64,000 bases of DNA from CAYOOP01 sp964405685 (GCA_964405685.1 CAYOOP010000008.1:1-64000), one strand, 5' to 3'; shown: positions 43,218-52,320, counted from the stretch's first letter. Translations and numbers: made by a program. The notes: generated by a model not told the origin, from the sequence alone.

Positions 43218-44913
43218 GCAGCAGTTAAACCAACCGAATCGGGATTCGTCCAGCGTTATTCTCATGAGCATTCTGCTTGCTGGGTTGATGGTGCGGCTAT
43301 GGGGTTTCCGCGACTATGTCTACAGCGGCGACGAAATGCTCTTTCTGCTCATGGCCGCCAAAGGCCAAAGCCTGGCCGAAGTTTGGCGCCGAGGCTTGGC
43401 AGAATTGCACCCACCGCTCATGCATTTTATTCGCCATTATTTATTGATGCTATCTCCCGACATCTTTACCCAACGTCTATTTTCCATGGCGGCGGGTATG
43501 GCGACGATTGTGGGGTTTTACCGCTTCGGTTCACTGCTTCGCGGTTCCGCGCTTGGCTTGTTTTGTGCGGGCGTGGTAGCGCTGATGCCGGTGGCAGTTG
43601 TGACCTCTGTCACCATTCGCAACTATGCGTTTTTCATGGCCTTCACCATCTTTGCCCTTTGCGCGTTCGTGCGCTACCGGGATCTGGGAAAACAAAAGGA
43701 TCTCACTTGGTATAGCGTACTCATCTTCCTCGCTTCGGCCATTCATTTTAGCGGGTTTTTTGTCGCCGCGGCCTGCGGTATTACACAGGGGATAGATGAT
43801 ATCAGGCGAAAGCGTTGGAAGCCATTTGCGTTGCTTACCGCATCTTATTTGCCTTTGCTTGCGCTCGGTCTTTTCTTGCATCAGCATTATTTAGCTCCCG
43901 GCACCGCCGGACCCATGTGGCACCAATTGGCGATGGACAGTGGGTTTTTAAGGCCATTTGATGGCAGCCTCATTCCTACCATCGATGTCATGTTCGCCCA
44001 TTTCTTCTATCCGTTGATCGGGCTCATGCGATTTAAAGCCTTTCTCGGCGAAAACCTGCTGCAAACCATGCTTGCCGTTTTTGCCGGATGGCTGGCGACG
44101 CTGCAAATCGTTGGTCTGTGCATCATGTACAAGCAATCGCCGCGGACGTGCTATCTTGTGCTCTGGGCGTGGTTCATAACCATTTTTGTCACCTATACTG
44201 AGCTGTACCCCAACGCTATCGGTCGGCACGGCTATTACCTCTTTCCATTTTTCGTGCTTCCTTTTGGTTATGCACTCAATCCCGTTCTCGTCAAAATTCT
44301 AGCTTCCAGGCGTTTAAGCCTGCTGTGCGCCTGTGTGTTTCTGGCGTGGGGAACGACATTAGCCTATACAGGTGTTTATACTGATCACGATGCAGAATTC
44401 GGTTTAAAACAGGCGGATCTCAACGCCGCACAACAGCATCTCCACAGCAATCTCAAACCCGGCGATGTCATCGTGACCGGTCGCCTCTCGGCGTATTTTT
44501 ATCTGCTCAATGCGATGGATGATGGCCGCACGGCTTATGATTCCTATGGGGATGTGCCTTATTTTAACCACACAATGATTCTTGCACCATTCGACCCGCC
44601 GTGGAAACCCCACAGCACAATCACCCCTTTCCGTGAGACGCTGCAGCAGCAAATTGGCAGTCTGTCGCCGCAAACCAATGTTTGGTTCGTGATGTATAAT
44701 TACAAAAACATCGAACAGTGGATGTTGATGGAGTGCGACGCCGCGAAGCCGTATCTTGCACATTTTTTCAGCCGCGATGGGGCGATAATTTATAGCATCA
44801 ATGCACGCGCGCTTATGAGCATTTTAAATAACGACGAGACGTTCAACCACTGCTACGCGGGCTATAAACCATTGATTGTGGCCATGAGTTTTAAGGCCGT
44901 TAGCGCGCCTTGA
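43216..44913 (+). CDS. GT39/ArnT-like membrane glycosyltransferase
   Basis: The 565-aa protein has about ten hydrophobic segments and the GT-C signature of the PMT/ArnT family: the acidic pair in YSGDEM in the first periplasmic loop, followed by HPPLMHF. Such enzymes transfer sugars from polyprenyl phosphate on the periplasmic face. A soluble C-terminal part (about residues 410-565) follows. The divergent DPM1-like GT2 gene could supply its polyprenyl-phosphate sugar donor. Start at 43216 shares two bases with the other gene's ATG; an internal ATG at 43264 is possible. Confidence 0.85.
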   Translation: MQQLNQPNRDSSSVILMSILLAGLMVRLWGFRDYVYSGDEMLFLLMAAKGQSLAEVWRRGLAELHPPLMHFIRHYLLMLSPDIFTQRLFSMAAGMATIVGFYRFGSLLRGSALGLFCAGVVALMPVAVVTSVTIRNYAFFMAFTIFALCAFVRYRDLGKQKDLTWYSVLIFLASAIHFSGFFVAAACGITQGIDDIRRKRWKPFALLTASYLPLLALGLFLHQHYLAPGTAGPMWHQLAMDSGFLRPFDGSLIPTIDVMFAHFFYPLIGLMRFKAFLGENLLQTMLAVFAGWLATLQIVGLCIMYKQSPRTCYLVLWAWFITIFVTYTELYPNAIGRHGYYLFPFFVLPFGYALNPVLVKILASRRLSLLCACVFLAWGTTLAYTGVYTDHDAEFGLKQADLNAAQQHLHSNLKPGDVIVTGRLSAYFYLLNAMDDGRTAYDSYGDVPYFNHTMILAPFDPPWKPHSTITPFRETLQQQIGSLSPQTNVWFVMYNYKNIEQWMLMECDAAKPYLAHFFSRDGAIIYSINARALMSILNNDETFNHCYAGYKPLIVAMSFKAVSAP

Positions 44914-44929
44914 AAATCTATACGCTAAT

Positions 44930-44962
44930 AATAAAAAAAGCCGCGCAAGGCGGCTATTTTTA
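44930..44962 (-). terminator. intrinsic terminator, probably once that of tRNA-Ala
   Basis: The stem AGCCG (44939-44943) / CGGCT (44951-44955) has a run of seven A on its left side and ATTTTT on the right, so it works best on the minus strand (hairpin followed by seven T) and may also end the 43216 gene. It abuts the island's left repeat; without the island, the minus-strand tRNA-Ala CCA end would lie directly upstream of it. Confidence 0.8.
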
Positions 44963-44977
44963 ATGGTGGAGGCTACA
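44962..44977 (+). repeat. left attachment repeat (attL) of genomic island
   Basis: The 16-bp sequence AATGGTGGAGGCTACA is an exact copy of 59786-59801, the 3' end of the tRNA-Ala gene including CCA. The next bases differ between the two sites. It is the left border of the island and sits ~155 nt before the integrase start. Confidence 0.88.
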
Positions 44978-45108
44978 TCCTATAAACCCATGTTTTTGGC
45001 TGTTTTTCTTTATTCGCTTTTGTTCAGCAAACCATTTGTTTTATAATAGATATATTGCTATGCCTATTCTTAGGTGTTCGCAACTATCCGTCCAAAGTCG
45101 GATTTAAT

Positions 45109-45130
45109 TTGTAGGTCGTTTTGTAGGTTG
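45109..45130 (+). repeat. 22-bp direct repeat near left island end
   Basis: The 22-bp block (TTGTAGGTCG + TTTTGTAGGTTG) is exactly repeated at 59712-59733. Each block holds two copies of TTTTGTAGGT-like units. It lies just before the integrase start codon and inside the island, and may be an arm-type integrase or excisionase binding site. Confidence 0.75.
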
Positions 45131-45133
45131 ATT

Positions 45134-46396
45134 ATGGCAAGCATAACTGGAAAGCTCACAGTTTTAGAAATCAAAGCAAAAAAGAAAAAGGGCATGTATG
45201 CCGATGGAGGAAATCTCTATCTGCAAGTCACAGGCGATGGCGTTAAATCTTGGGTGTTTAGGTACATGATGAACGGCAAAGCCAAGACAATGGGGTTAGG
45301 TTCATTGAATGCCGTGCCACTGACCAGCAAGAGAGACGAAAGCGGAAAAGAATTAGTCAGGGGTGCGCGCGAGTGGGCTAATCACTACCGCAGCATACTT
45401 GCACAAGGCATTGACCCACTTGCTGCCCGTAAAGAAGATGATGCAAAGAAGGCACTGGCCAAGGCGCGTGGCATGACATTTGAACAATGCGCTGAAGCCT
45501 ACATGGAGGCGCACAAGTCAAGCTGGCAGAATGAAAAACATGTATGGCAATGGCGCAATACCATGGAGCGTTTCGCTTATCCTGAGTTTGGCAAACTACC
45601 CGTGCAGGATATTGACGTTGCGTTGGTGATGAAGGTGCTGGAACCGCTTTGGAATGAAAAAACCGAAACCGCCAGCCGCGTGCGTGGCCGCATTGAAAGC
45701 GTATTGGATTGGGCGAGTGCGCGGGAACATCGCACGGGTGAAAACCCTGCACGCTGGCGCGGCAAGCTCGAAAACCTACTTCCTGCCCCTTCAAAAATTC
45801 AAAGAGTGGTGCATCACCCAGCCTTGCCCTATACGGACATGGCCGAGTTTATGGCGGCACTGCGGGCACAAAATGGAGTTGCTGCCCTTGCGCTTGAATT
45901 GGTGATTCTCACCGCAACGCGCACAAGCGAAACCATCCTTGCTAAGTGGAGTGAGTTTGACCTGAAAAACAAGGTGTGGGTGATTCCTGCCGAGAGAATG
46001 AAAATGCGCAAAGAACACCGCATTCCGCTTAGTGAACCCGCATTAAAAATCCTGAAGCGCATGGCGGATTTTAAGGTCAACGATTATGTGTTTACCAATA
46101 ACCGCCACAAGCCCCTTTCTAATATGGCAATGCTGAAGCTGATGCACCGCATGGGGCGCGATGACTTAACCGTTCATGGTTTCCGCTCCAGCTTCCGTGA
46201 TTGGTGTGCAGAGCAAACCAACTATGCGCGTGAAGTGGCCGAAGCTGCCCTTGCGCACGCTGTTGGCAGTGCGGTGGAAGCTGCCTATAGGCGCGGGGAT
46301 TTATTCGACAAACGCCGCTTGCTGATGGACGAATGGGCACGCTATTGCAGCCGGCCTAAAGCCAGCAAAGACAAGGTGTTGAAAATCAGGGGGTGA
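45134..46396 (+). CDS. tyrosine-type site-specific integrase (P4-like)
   Basis: The 420-aa protein has the DUF4102-type arm-binding N-terminal domain (MYADGGNLYLQVTGDGVKSWVFRY, partial quote GGNLYLQVTGDG), a SAM-like core-binding domain and the catalytic set R263, H348, R351, H375 and Y385 (motifs TATRTSE, VHGFRSSFRDW, AAYRRGD). It would recombine the tRNA-Ala attachment sites. Start at 45134 lies 4 nt after the 22-bp repeat; the frame is open further upstream. The next gene follows after 4 nt. Confidence 0.96.
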   Translation: MASITGKLTVLEIKAKKKKGMYADGGNLYLQVTGDGVKSWVFRYMMNGKAKTMGLGSLNAVPLTSKRDESGKELVRGAREWANHYRSILAQGIDPLAARKEDDAKKALAKARGMTFEQCAEAYMEAHKSSWQNEKHVWQWRNTMERFAYPEFGKLPVQDIDVALVMKVLEPLWNEKTETASRVRGRIESVLDWASAREHRTGENPARWRGKLENLLPAPSKIQRVVHHPALPYTDMAEFMAALRAQNGVAALALELVILTATRTSETILAKWSEFDLKNKVWVIPAERMKMRKEHRIPLSEPALKILKRMADFKVNDYVFTNNRHKPLSNMAMLKLMHRMGRDDLTVHGFRSSFRDWCAEQTNYAREVAEAALAHAVGSAVEAAYRRGDLFDKRRLLMDEWARYCSRPKASKDKVLKIRG

Positions 46397-46400
46397 ATAT

Positions 46401-47150
46401 ATGGCTAACAAGAAGAAACTTATCACCAAACGCTCGAAGAAAAAACCAGTACACATGCTTGGCGCAGACAGCATGGGGGATGAAAGGATTGCCTATGAGC
46501 TAATCAATTTATTCGCTGGTGCTATGAGGGGTTTGAACGATGGCGCAATACCAATCCCTAAGCATTGGGAGAACTATCTTAGTAGTTTAATTTGTCCAGA
46601 GGGTTCTAGAAAGAAGCCCTCCGCCTTGGTGAGAAGAAAAAATGTAGAGCTTGCGAAATCAGTAATCACAAAAAAAATAGATGCTCGCAGCAGTAAGCAC
46701 AGACCGCTGTTAAAAAACGCAGAAAATGCTCCTGATTCGAAGAATATACACAGAAAGATTTCACCAGTAATGGGTGACGCAAAACTTGAATTGCTCGCAG
46801 AAAATAAGCGAAAAAGAATTGATGAAGAGCACAGGATTTGTTGTGAAGAAATTGCTTCGATACAAGATCGTATAAACAGAGGCGAGAGTGGTTGGGATAT
46901 ATTCCGCGAGAAATTTAGCGATAAAACAACAACCGCAATGTACCGGCATCTAATAAAGAATGAGCCTTTGGTTGCACCTCACAAAGAAGTGGTGCTTAGT
47001 GAAAGAGACAAGGCCATTCGATGGATGTCAGATGGAATGAATTTGCATATTTATCCCGTACATAGGGATTTTGCGGTTAGCTTGGAACACCCAGAAGATA
47101 TGGCGGTTGTTGCTACAAGCGCAGGGAAAAATAAACTGCCAAACCCTTGA
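46401..47150 (+). CDS. hypothetical island protein
   Basis: The 249-residue product is not recognised. It is rich in Lys/Arg, especially at the N-terminus, with a helical charged centre (ELLAENKRKRIDEEHRI) and no membrane segment; DNA or RNA binding is possible. It begins 4 nt after the integrase stop and is likely co-transcribed with it. Confidence 0.65.
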   Translation: MANKKKLITKRSKKKPVHMLGADSMGDERIAYELINLFAGAMRGLNDGAIPIPKHWENYLSSLICPEGSRKKPSALVRRKNVELAKSVITKKIDARSSKHRPLLKNAENAPDSKNIHRKISPVMGDAKLELLAENKRKRIDEEHRICCEEIASIQDRINRGESGWDIFREKFSDKTTTAMYRHLIKNEPLVAPHKEVVLSERDKAIRWMSDGMNLHIYPVHRDFAVSLEHPEDMAVVATSAGKNKLPNP

Positions 47151-47277
47151 CTGAAGCCATTTCCTCATTAATTCTGGCAATAACTGAAGGCCAGCTTTGC
47201 TGGCTAGTTTGATGTTTTTCTGCATGCTTCGTGTGTCGCCAGTGTTTCGGTGAATCACAACAAACGGAGTATGTTTT

Positions 47278-47487
47278 ATGGATTTAACTGCAAAGGACTA
47301 CAATCTCGAAAAGCCAATATATCCCATTAGCGAAGTCATAGAAAAACGCATTACAGGCGGCAGGACGCAAACCTACGCTGAAATCAAACAAGGTCGATTG
47401 AAAGTTGTAAAACGCGGTCGCAGCACTGTGGTGCTGACACCAGACCTTGTTGCCTATCTCAACGCATTGCGTGGGGGTGCGCAATGA
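47278..47487 (+). CDS. AlpA/excisionase-like small DNA-binding protein
   Basis: The 69-aa protein looks like a helix-turn-helix of the excisionase/AlpA type: PISEVIEKR, a short loop, TYAEIKQGRLKVVKRGRSTVVL and a final DLVAYLNALR helix (partial quotes). Such proteins steer integrase towards excision or activate island genes. It overlaps the next gene by 4 nt (ATGA) and lies at the start of the replication gene block. Confidence 0.7.
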   Translation: MDLTAKDYNLEKPIYPISEVIEKRITGGRTQTYAEIKQGRLKVVKRGRSTVVLTPDLVAYLNALRGGAQ

Positions 47488-47894
47488 CCATCACCCAAAA
47501 AGAAAAAGCCGCCCTTGCCGGGGCGGCGTATCGAAACAAATCGTACGCAACAACATACCAAAACCGGTCAAAAAGGCAAGCGCAATTTACTGTCGTAAAG
47601 CAGGATTATAAGCGTCTGAGCCGCGCGGCGATTGGCCGTTTGCCAAAGCTGCTGACTGTGCTTGGAATCACATTTCGTTTGGTGGCGGGTGAGGTTCAAA
47701 TATTGAATCCGCACCGGGCGGATAGCCATTTCGGTAGCTTCTCGGTCAACACCAAATCCGGTCGCTGGGGTGATTTCGCCGTTGGTGATGCACGCGGTGG
47801 CGATGTTGTGAGTTTGGTTGCCTACTTAAGAAAGTGCCGCCAAAGCGAGGCCGCAGCATGGATCCGCCGTGCGTTGGGGGGTGATTATGCGTAA
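47484..47894 (+). CDS. primase-associated small protein
   Basis: The 136-aa protein ends with GSFSVNTKSGRWGDFAVGDARGGDVVSLVAYL (partial quote RWGDFAVGDARGGDVVSLVAY), which resembles the part of DnaG-type primases after their zinc finger, where GGDVI.LV is conserved. The Cys residues of a zinc finger are absent. It lies directly before and overlaps the primase/helicase gene, so it may be the detached N-terminal part of that enzyme. Confidence 0.7.
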   Translation: MTITQKEKAALAGAAYRNKSYATTYQNRSKRQAQFTVVKQDYKRLSRAAIGRLPKLLTVLGITFRLVAGEVQILNPHRADSHFGSFSVNTKSGRWGDFAVGDARGGDVVSLVAYLRKCRQSEAAAWIRRALGGDYA

Positions 47895-49995
47895 TCCACA
47901 ACCCAACCAAGACCTTGAGCTTGAGGCAGAACAACTCGCCACTGAAAAAGCCGAGCGCGAAGCAAAGCTGAGCTGGATAGGTGGACAAGTGAAGGCCAGC
48001 CTTCCTGTAGATGGTACACCTGCTGAGAAATATCTCACAGAACACCGAGGGCTGCAAAAACCCTTTCCGACATCACTGCGATGGGCACCAAAGTATAAGG
48101 CAAAACCGGAAGGCATAGAGCGGTCATGTATGTTGTCGGTGGTGACCAATAGCAATGGTAAAATTGTCGCTGTGCAGTCGCTCCAGCTTAATCCTCAAAC
48201 AGGTACAAAAGCGGCCACAAAAAAGCCCCACCGATACACCAACGGCAGCGTTGGCGAGGGCGCAGTGTTTCTTGGTGAAAAGGAGCACCCATCCGCCACG
48301 CTTGTGATTGGAGAAGGCGTAGAAACCACGCTTACACGCAATTTAGTGAGCCATTGTGATGGCTATGCGTGCCTTGGTGGATTGCGGATTATTGCGCCAC
48401 AAAAGCACCATAAGCGCGTTGAAATTCTCTCAGAAAATAACAATCGGGATGCGGCACGCAGATTGGCTAGGGAATATGCTGATGATGGGCTTGCGGCCTA
48501 TGTGGTGACGCTCCCCGATAACTTGGGCGAAAGGGCCGATTTGAACGATGCTTTGCGAGAACTGGGCTTATCTGCTGTCCGGATGGCGGTTGAGGATGCG
48601 GAAGTGATTTCGAATCGTAGCCGCGAAGGTTTGGGCTATTTCGATTTAGAAATAGGTTCTGACGTTGAAATCGCCCAGCGTATTATCGAGTGCCTTGAGG
48701 ATATTTATGGCACAATTATCATATCTGAGGGCAAAGTATGGCGGTTTGACCGTACACATTGGGTGGCGTTTGAGAATGACCATTTGGCTCGCTTTGTTCA
48801 CCGCGCTGATGGTGCTGTGTATAGCGATAGTGAGGGCAAACAACACACCATTAAGCTGAATAAAACCCGCGTGAACTCGATTCTGGATGCGTTGTTTAAA
48901 TACCGGCAGGATGCAGATTATTTCAAAAAACCACCGATTGGCATCAACTGCGAATCCGGATTCCTTAAAATTACGGATGATGGAGCCGTAGAACAACTAC
49001 CCCATGCTCGCCAGTGGCGTGCGCGGCATTTAGTGCGTGGCAAGTGGCATGGCATGGACAAACCGGCGAATACTGAAGACTCAAGTTTAGCACGTTATTT
49101 ACGTGATGCATTTAAGGACGATGTAGATGCCGCACAAAAGGTTAATCTCTTGGCAGAGTTAGCCGGATGCGCTGCCACGGGACGTGCAACAAAACTCAAG
49201 AACCCGAAGGCGGCGGTGTGTTATTCGGAAGAAGGCGGCACCGGTAAATCCACATTTCTGCGAATTCTTCGGGCGATGCCTAATCCTGAGGCGGTTGCCA
49301 GTGTTCCTGCGGGTAAGTTTGGAGATGAGAAATATGCCCACCGCCTCATTGGCAAGATCCTTAATGCAGCCGATGAACTGCCTGACAAAGCTATTCGCTC
49401 AGATGTGTTCAAGCGTATGGTCACGGGAGAACCTATTCCAGCGCGGGATGTTTATTGCTCAGCGGTAGATTTTGAACCAACGGCGTTGCATGTATTCTCA
49501 ACAAACGTGCTGCCAGCGTTCTCCGGCGGCATTGATGGTGGTACGGCGCGGCGATTACTGCCACTCGAGTTTACGCACGTGGTGCCCGAAGGCGAGCGCG
49601 ATTCCAGCTTGCCGGATAGAATCATTCACGATGAGGCTGACCTGTTGCTGCACTTTGCGGTTGAAGGCGCTTGCCGCTTGATTAAAAACGGAGACTTTAC
49701 CGTCCCATCATCCAGCAAGATATTACTCAACAACTGGTTGGTGAATGCAGACCCTGTGCGCGGTTGGGCTGCAGAGCGCTTGGAAGTCACCGCATTCGAT
49801 CATGAAATCGCAGTTAGCACCCTCTACCGCGATTTCGAGCAATGGGCAGATATGAAAGGGTTAAAGCGCGAATTTCTACCAAGTGCCATTGCATTCGGGA
49901 AGCGCCTTCCCAGTGCCGTTTCCGGTCTAATCAAACACCGCTCAGATGGCTCACACTATAAAAACGCAAGGTTGAAGAACGGGGGCGGGTTATGA
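47887..49995 (+). CDS. Toprim-primase / D5-type helicase of the island
   Basis: The 702-aa protein joins a Toprim-like domain (LVIGEGVETTLT at ~residue 140, with the catalytic Glu) to a D5_N/DUF5906 domain and a superfamily-3 helicase with the P-loop EEGGTGKSTFLR at about residue 447 and a later NAADELPDKAI Walker B-type block. This is the layout of P4 alpha and related island replication proteins. Start at 47887 overlaps the previous gene by 8 nt; an earlier in-frame ATG at 47869 is possible. Confidence 0.9.
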   Translation: MRNPQPNQDLELEAEQLATEKAEREAKLSWIGGQVKASLPVDGTPAEKYLTEHRGLQKPFPTSLRWAPKYKAKPEGIERSCMLSVVTNSNGKIVAVQSLQLNPQTGTKAATKKPHRYTNGSVGEGAVFLGEKEHPSATLVIGEGVETTLTRNLVSHCDGYACLGGLRIIAPQKHHKRVEILSENNNRDAARRLAREYADDGLAAYVVTLPDNLGERADLNDALRELGLSAVRMAVEDAEVISNRSREGLGYFDLEIGSDVEIAQRIIECLEDIYGTIIISEGKVWRFDRTHWVAFENDHLARFVHRADGAVYSDSEGKQHTIKLNKTRVNSILDALFKYRQDADYFKKPPIGINCESGFLKITDDGAVEQLPHARQWRARHLVRGKWHGMDKPANTEDSSLARYLRDAFKDDVDAAQKVNLLAELAGCAATGRATKLKNPKAAVCYSEEGGTGKSTFLRILRAMPNPEAVASVPAGKFGDEKYAHRLIGKILNAADELPDKAIRSDVFKRMVTGEPIPARDVYCSAVDFEPTALHVFSTNVLPAFSGGIDGGTARRLLPLEFTHVVPEGERDSSLPDRIIHDEADLLLHFAVEGACRLIKNGDFTVPSSSKILLNNWLVNADPVRGWAAERLEVTAFDHEIAVSTLYRDFEQWADMKGLKREFLPSAIAFGKRLPSAVSGLIKHRSDGSHYKNARLKNGGGL

Positions 49996-50258
49996 GTGCA
50001 TGGTCATGGTCAAACCTAGTCGCCGAGCAAGAGCCGCTTTCTATAAAGGCCGCACTCAAACCGTCCACTTGTCCGGAAATCACTGGCGGCGGACAGGTGG
50101 GCAAGTCACTTCCACCCTTTATAGAAAACACCCCCGATGATTACGACTTCCAAGAACGCGCCGCCATCATGGAGTTTGATGGGGGTCTAAGTCGATCCGA
50201 GGCGGAAGTGCAGGCGATAAGAGAATTAAGCAACCAACGTGAAAGTATATGGAGGTGA
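49992..50258 (+). CDS. hypothetical small island protein
   Basis: The 88-residue product is polar, with SWSNLVAEQEPL at the start, a Pro/Gly-rich centre and an acidic-helical C-terminus (RSEAEVQAIRELS). It is not recognised. It overlaps the helicase stop by 4 nt (ATGA) and the next frame by a few bases, so it belongs to the same operon. Confidence 0.6.
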   Translation: MSAWSWSNLVAEQEPLSIKAALKPSTCPEITGGGQVGKSLPPFIENTPDDYDFQERAAIMEFDGGLSRSEAEVQAIRELSNQRESIWR

Positions 50259-50263
50259 ACCCA

Positions 50264-50872
50264 ATGGCTAAAAAATCAGAGGTTAAACAGGTGGTAATGC
50301 CCGATCCTGTGAAAATGGAGGATAAAAAGAGATGCTTAGTAACTGGTTCTAAGAATGCAGATTTTTCCAATACGCTACTGAACCAAGCTGTCAACACCAT
50401 GTGGATCAAGCATACCGATGAAGCAACAATAGATAAGCAAATGACCGCCGTGATGATAGGCATGATGGGTGCCAGCCCGCAGGACGAAGTTGAGGCCATG
50501 CTCGCCGCACAAATGGTGGCTGCTCATAATGCCTCTATGGAGTGTTTCCGGCGGGCGATGATTCCAGAACAAACGGTAGATGGCCGTGCAATGAACTTAA
50601 GCCATGCTGGTAAGCTAAGCCGCACCTATGCCACTATGCTTGAAGCCCTGCAAAAATACCGAGGCGGAACGCAACAAAAGATTCTTGTACAACATGTTAA
50701 TGTGGAGAGCGGCGCTCAAGCCGTTATTGGCAACGTCAACCACCCGGGGGGTGGGGCACAACCAAAAACAGAGGAACAACCCCATGCGAAGCAAGCTGAA
50801 GATGCACCAATGCAAGAAATGCCAAGCCAAAACCCGCAAGGGGAGCTTGTGTCAGTCACCAGCAATGCCTAA
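50264..50872 (+). CDS. hypothetical phage/island protein
   Basis: The start at 50264 (MAKKSEVKQV) follows TGGAGGTGAAC. The 202-aa protein has a helical middle rich in Met, Ala and Glu (QDEVEAMLAAQMVAAHNAS) and a Gln/Pro-rich C-terminus. Similar proteins occur beside HGG-motif proteins in alphaproteobacterial prophages and islands, without known function. It overlaps the following HGG-motif gene by 89 nt. Confidence 0.65.
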   Translation: MAKKSEVKQVVMPDPVKMEDKKRCLVTGSKNADFSNTLLNQAVNTMWIKHTDEATIDKQMTAVMIGMMGASPQDEVEAMLAAQMVAAHNASMECFRRAMIPEQTVDGRAMNLSHAGKLSRTYATMLEALQKYRGGTQQKILVQHVNVESGAQAVIGNVNHPGGGAQPKTEEQPHAKQAEDAPMQEMPSQNPQGELVSVTSNA

Positions 50873-51029
50873 TGGCCGTTGCCGCATGCACGGCGGGTTA
50901 TCCACCGGAGCACCCAAGGGCAATCGCAATGCTTATAAACATGGCACTTATACAGCGGAGGCTGTAGAGGATCGGCGGATAATGAGAGGGCTGATTAGGG
51001 AGTGTCAGAACTTGGTGGAAGAAATATAA
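50784..51029 (+). CDS. HGG-motif small phage-type protein
   Basis: The start at 50784 follows GAGGAAC and gives an 81-aa protein. Four Cys in CKKCQAKTRKGSLCQSPAMPNGRC look like a zinc-binding knuckle (partial quotes: CKKCQAKT, GSLCQSP), and RMHGGLSTGAPKGNRNAYKHG carries the HGG...APKGNRNA..HG motif common in small phage proteins often encoded near terminase genes. It overlaps the 3' end of the 50264 gene by 89 nt in another frame. Confidence 0.75.
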   Translation: MRSKLKMHQCKKCQAKTRKGSLCQSPAMPNGRCRMHGGLSTGAPKGNRNAYKHGTYTAEAVEDRRIMRGLIRECQNLVEEI

Positions 51030-51081
51030 GAATGTTTGTACTGCGACGTGCTCAGACCAGCGGTAATGATGGTGATGATTT

Positions 51082-51402
51082 TCATCTGCCCAAACTATCG
51101 AATCCTCTGTTGTTGTTAAAACTATCGTGCCCCACGCGGCCATTATTGTCGGGGCCATTGTAATATGGTGAGGTTCTATCGTGTGCATAATGATTTGTAC
51201 CGGTTTGTCCAGTGTGGGGATTGACATTCCCCTGGTATGAGTAGTTGTTCGTTACGGTGTTGTCTGAACCGCTGCGATAATGGCCTGCAACGTATGTACC
51301 GTCTTTACGATGGTAACTTTGTACGTATGTGTCTTTGGCTAATGAGGTAAAGGGTATTAGAGTGACCGCCCCCAAAGCAATTAAGCGAAGTGTAGTCTTC
51401 AT
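51082..51402 (-). CDS. small secreted protein, paralogue of 59100
   Basis: The 106-aa protein has a signal peptide (residues 1-~22, ending SLAKD). The mature part contains TYVQSYHRKDGTYV, GHYRSGSDNTVTNNYSYQGN and NPHTGQTGTN, nearly the same as the protein at 59100-59411. The Tyr/Gly/Asn/His-rich pattern occurs in small exported proteins of unknown function. It starts 9 nt after the PhyH-like gene on the minus strand, so it is likely under the same divergent lux-box-like element. Confidence 0.8.
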   Translation of the reverse strand: MKTTLRLIALGAVTLIPFTSLAKDTYVQSYHRKDGTYVAGHYRSGSDNTVTNNYSYQGNVNPHTGQTGTNHYAHDRTSPYYNGPDNNGRVGHDSFNNNRGFDSLGR

Positions 51403-51411
51403 AAAAGCTCC

Positions 51412-52320
51412 TTAAGCTGCTTGTAGATTATGGGATGTTAGGCTCAGTTCTTGGTTGCGAAAATACTCTTTCATGAGTTCTGTTTGTTGTGGTGTAAGGA
51501 AGTCTTCCGCCCCCTTACCATTATGGTCTTCACCATTTAGTAGTGTGATGGGGTCATGCCCATTAACCCATCCGAGGTTAGGTCTGTGAACGTTGTATCC
51601 TATAAGGCGCTGCAGTGCTTCTGGGAAGTGTTTAGCAACTTCGGGTGGGTATGAAAGATACTGGTTCTCGGACTGACGTAACCAACCTAAACTGTAGCCG
51701 ATTGCAATACCGGTTCTAGATACATGAGAAACGTTAGCCCCCCCACCATGGAGTAGTGATGCAGCATAAACCAACACCGAACCGGCAGGCATTTCTGCAT
51801 AAATAACTTCTTCAGGGGCTGGTAAACGGTCCTCAGGCCACTTATGGCTGCCGGGAACTAGCTGTGTTGCACCGTTATCCTTAGTGAAGTCACTGTATGC
51901 CCAAAGAGCATTAACGATAAATTCAAATGGTTTGTTAGAAATTGGATATAATGCACTGTCAGGGTGAAGTATTTGCGCTCTTTCTCCAGGGTTAATACGG
52001 ATGCCTTGTGTAAGGTTAATCTGGTAACCATCACAATTCTTTCCCAGCATATATGCAACCAGTTCGTTTATAAGGGTGTTAAGCGCCATGCGCTGTACCA
52101 TGGTTGATTTTGAAAATAGGGCTTCGATCCTTTTTGTCTTATAACCGAAGAAAAGAGCCTCAGAGTTTGGGCGAGCATCAAAATAAGGTTCAAGCTCACT
52201 TTGAAGTTGCAGCACCTCTTTGTTGTTTATAGCGTTTTTAATTATGACATATCCCATACTATCAAACGATTGTAGGATTTCTTCCTTATTGCTGTGAGTA
52301 GCTTCAAAGTAAGTTTGCAT
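51412..52320 (-). CDS. phytanoyl-CoA dioxygenase (PhyH)-family protein
   Basis: The 302-aa protein shows the Fe(II)/2-oxoglutarate oxygenase facial triad: H119-x-D121 in LHPDSAL, H191 in LLHGGGAN, and the 2-oxoglutarate-binding R202 (SRTGIAI). The fold blocks fit PhyH, which hydroxylates acyl chains or small molecules. It is divergent from capA; a perfect palindrome resembling a lux box lies 61 nt upstream of its start. PhyH-type genes next to luxI are reported in sphingomonads, as I recall; the substrate here is unknown. Confidence 0.9.
   Translation of the reverse strand: MQTYFEATHSNKEEILQSFDSMGYVIIKNAINNKEVLQLQSELEPYFDARPNSEALFFGYKTKRIEALFSKSTMVQRMALNTLINELVAYMLGKNCDGYQINLTQGIRINPGERAQILHPDSALYPISNKPFEFIVNALWAYSDFTKDNGATQLVPGSHKWPEDRLPAPEEVIYAEMPAGSVLVYAASLLHGGGANVSHVSRTGIAIGYSLGWLRQSENQYLSYPPEVAKHFPEALQRLIGYNVHRPNLGWVNGHDPITLLNGEDHNGKGAEDFLTPQQTELMKEYFRNQELSLTSHNLQAA

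Noticed and set aside
44978..45108. Partial tRNA at the left island border
   Set aside because: Only 14 nt of the tRNA 3' end are present; sequence beyond ACA does not fold or match tRNA-Ala, so it is an attachment repeat.
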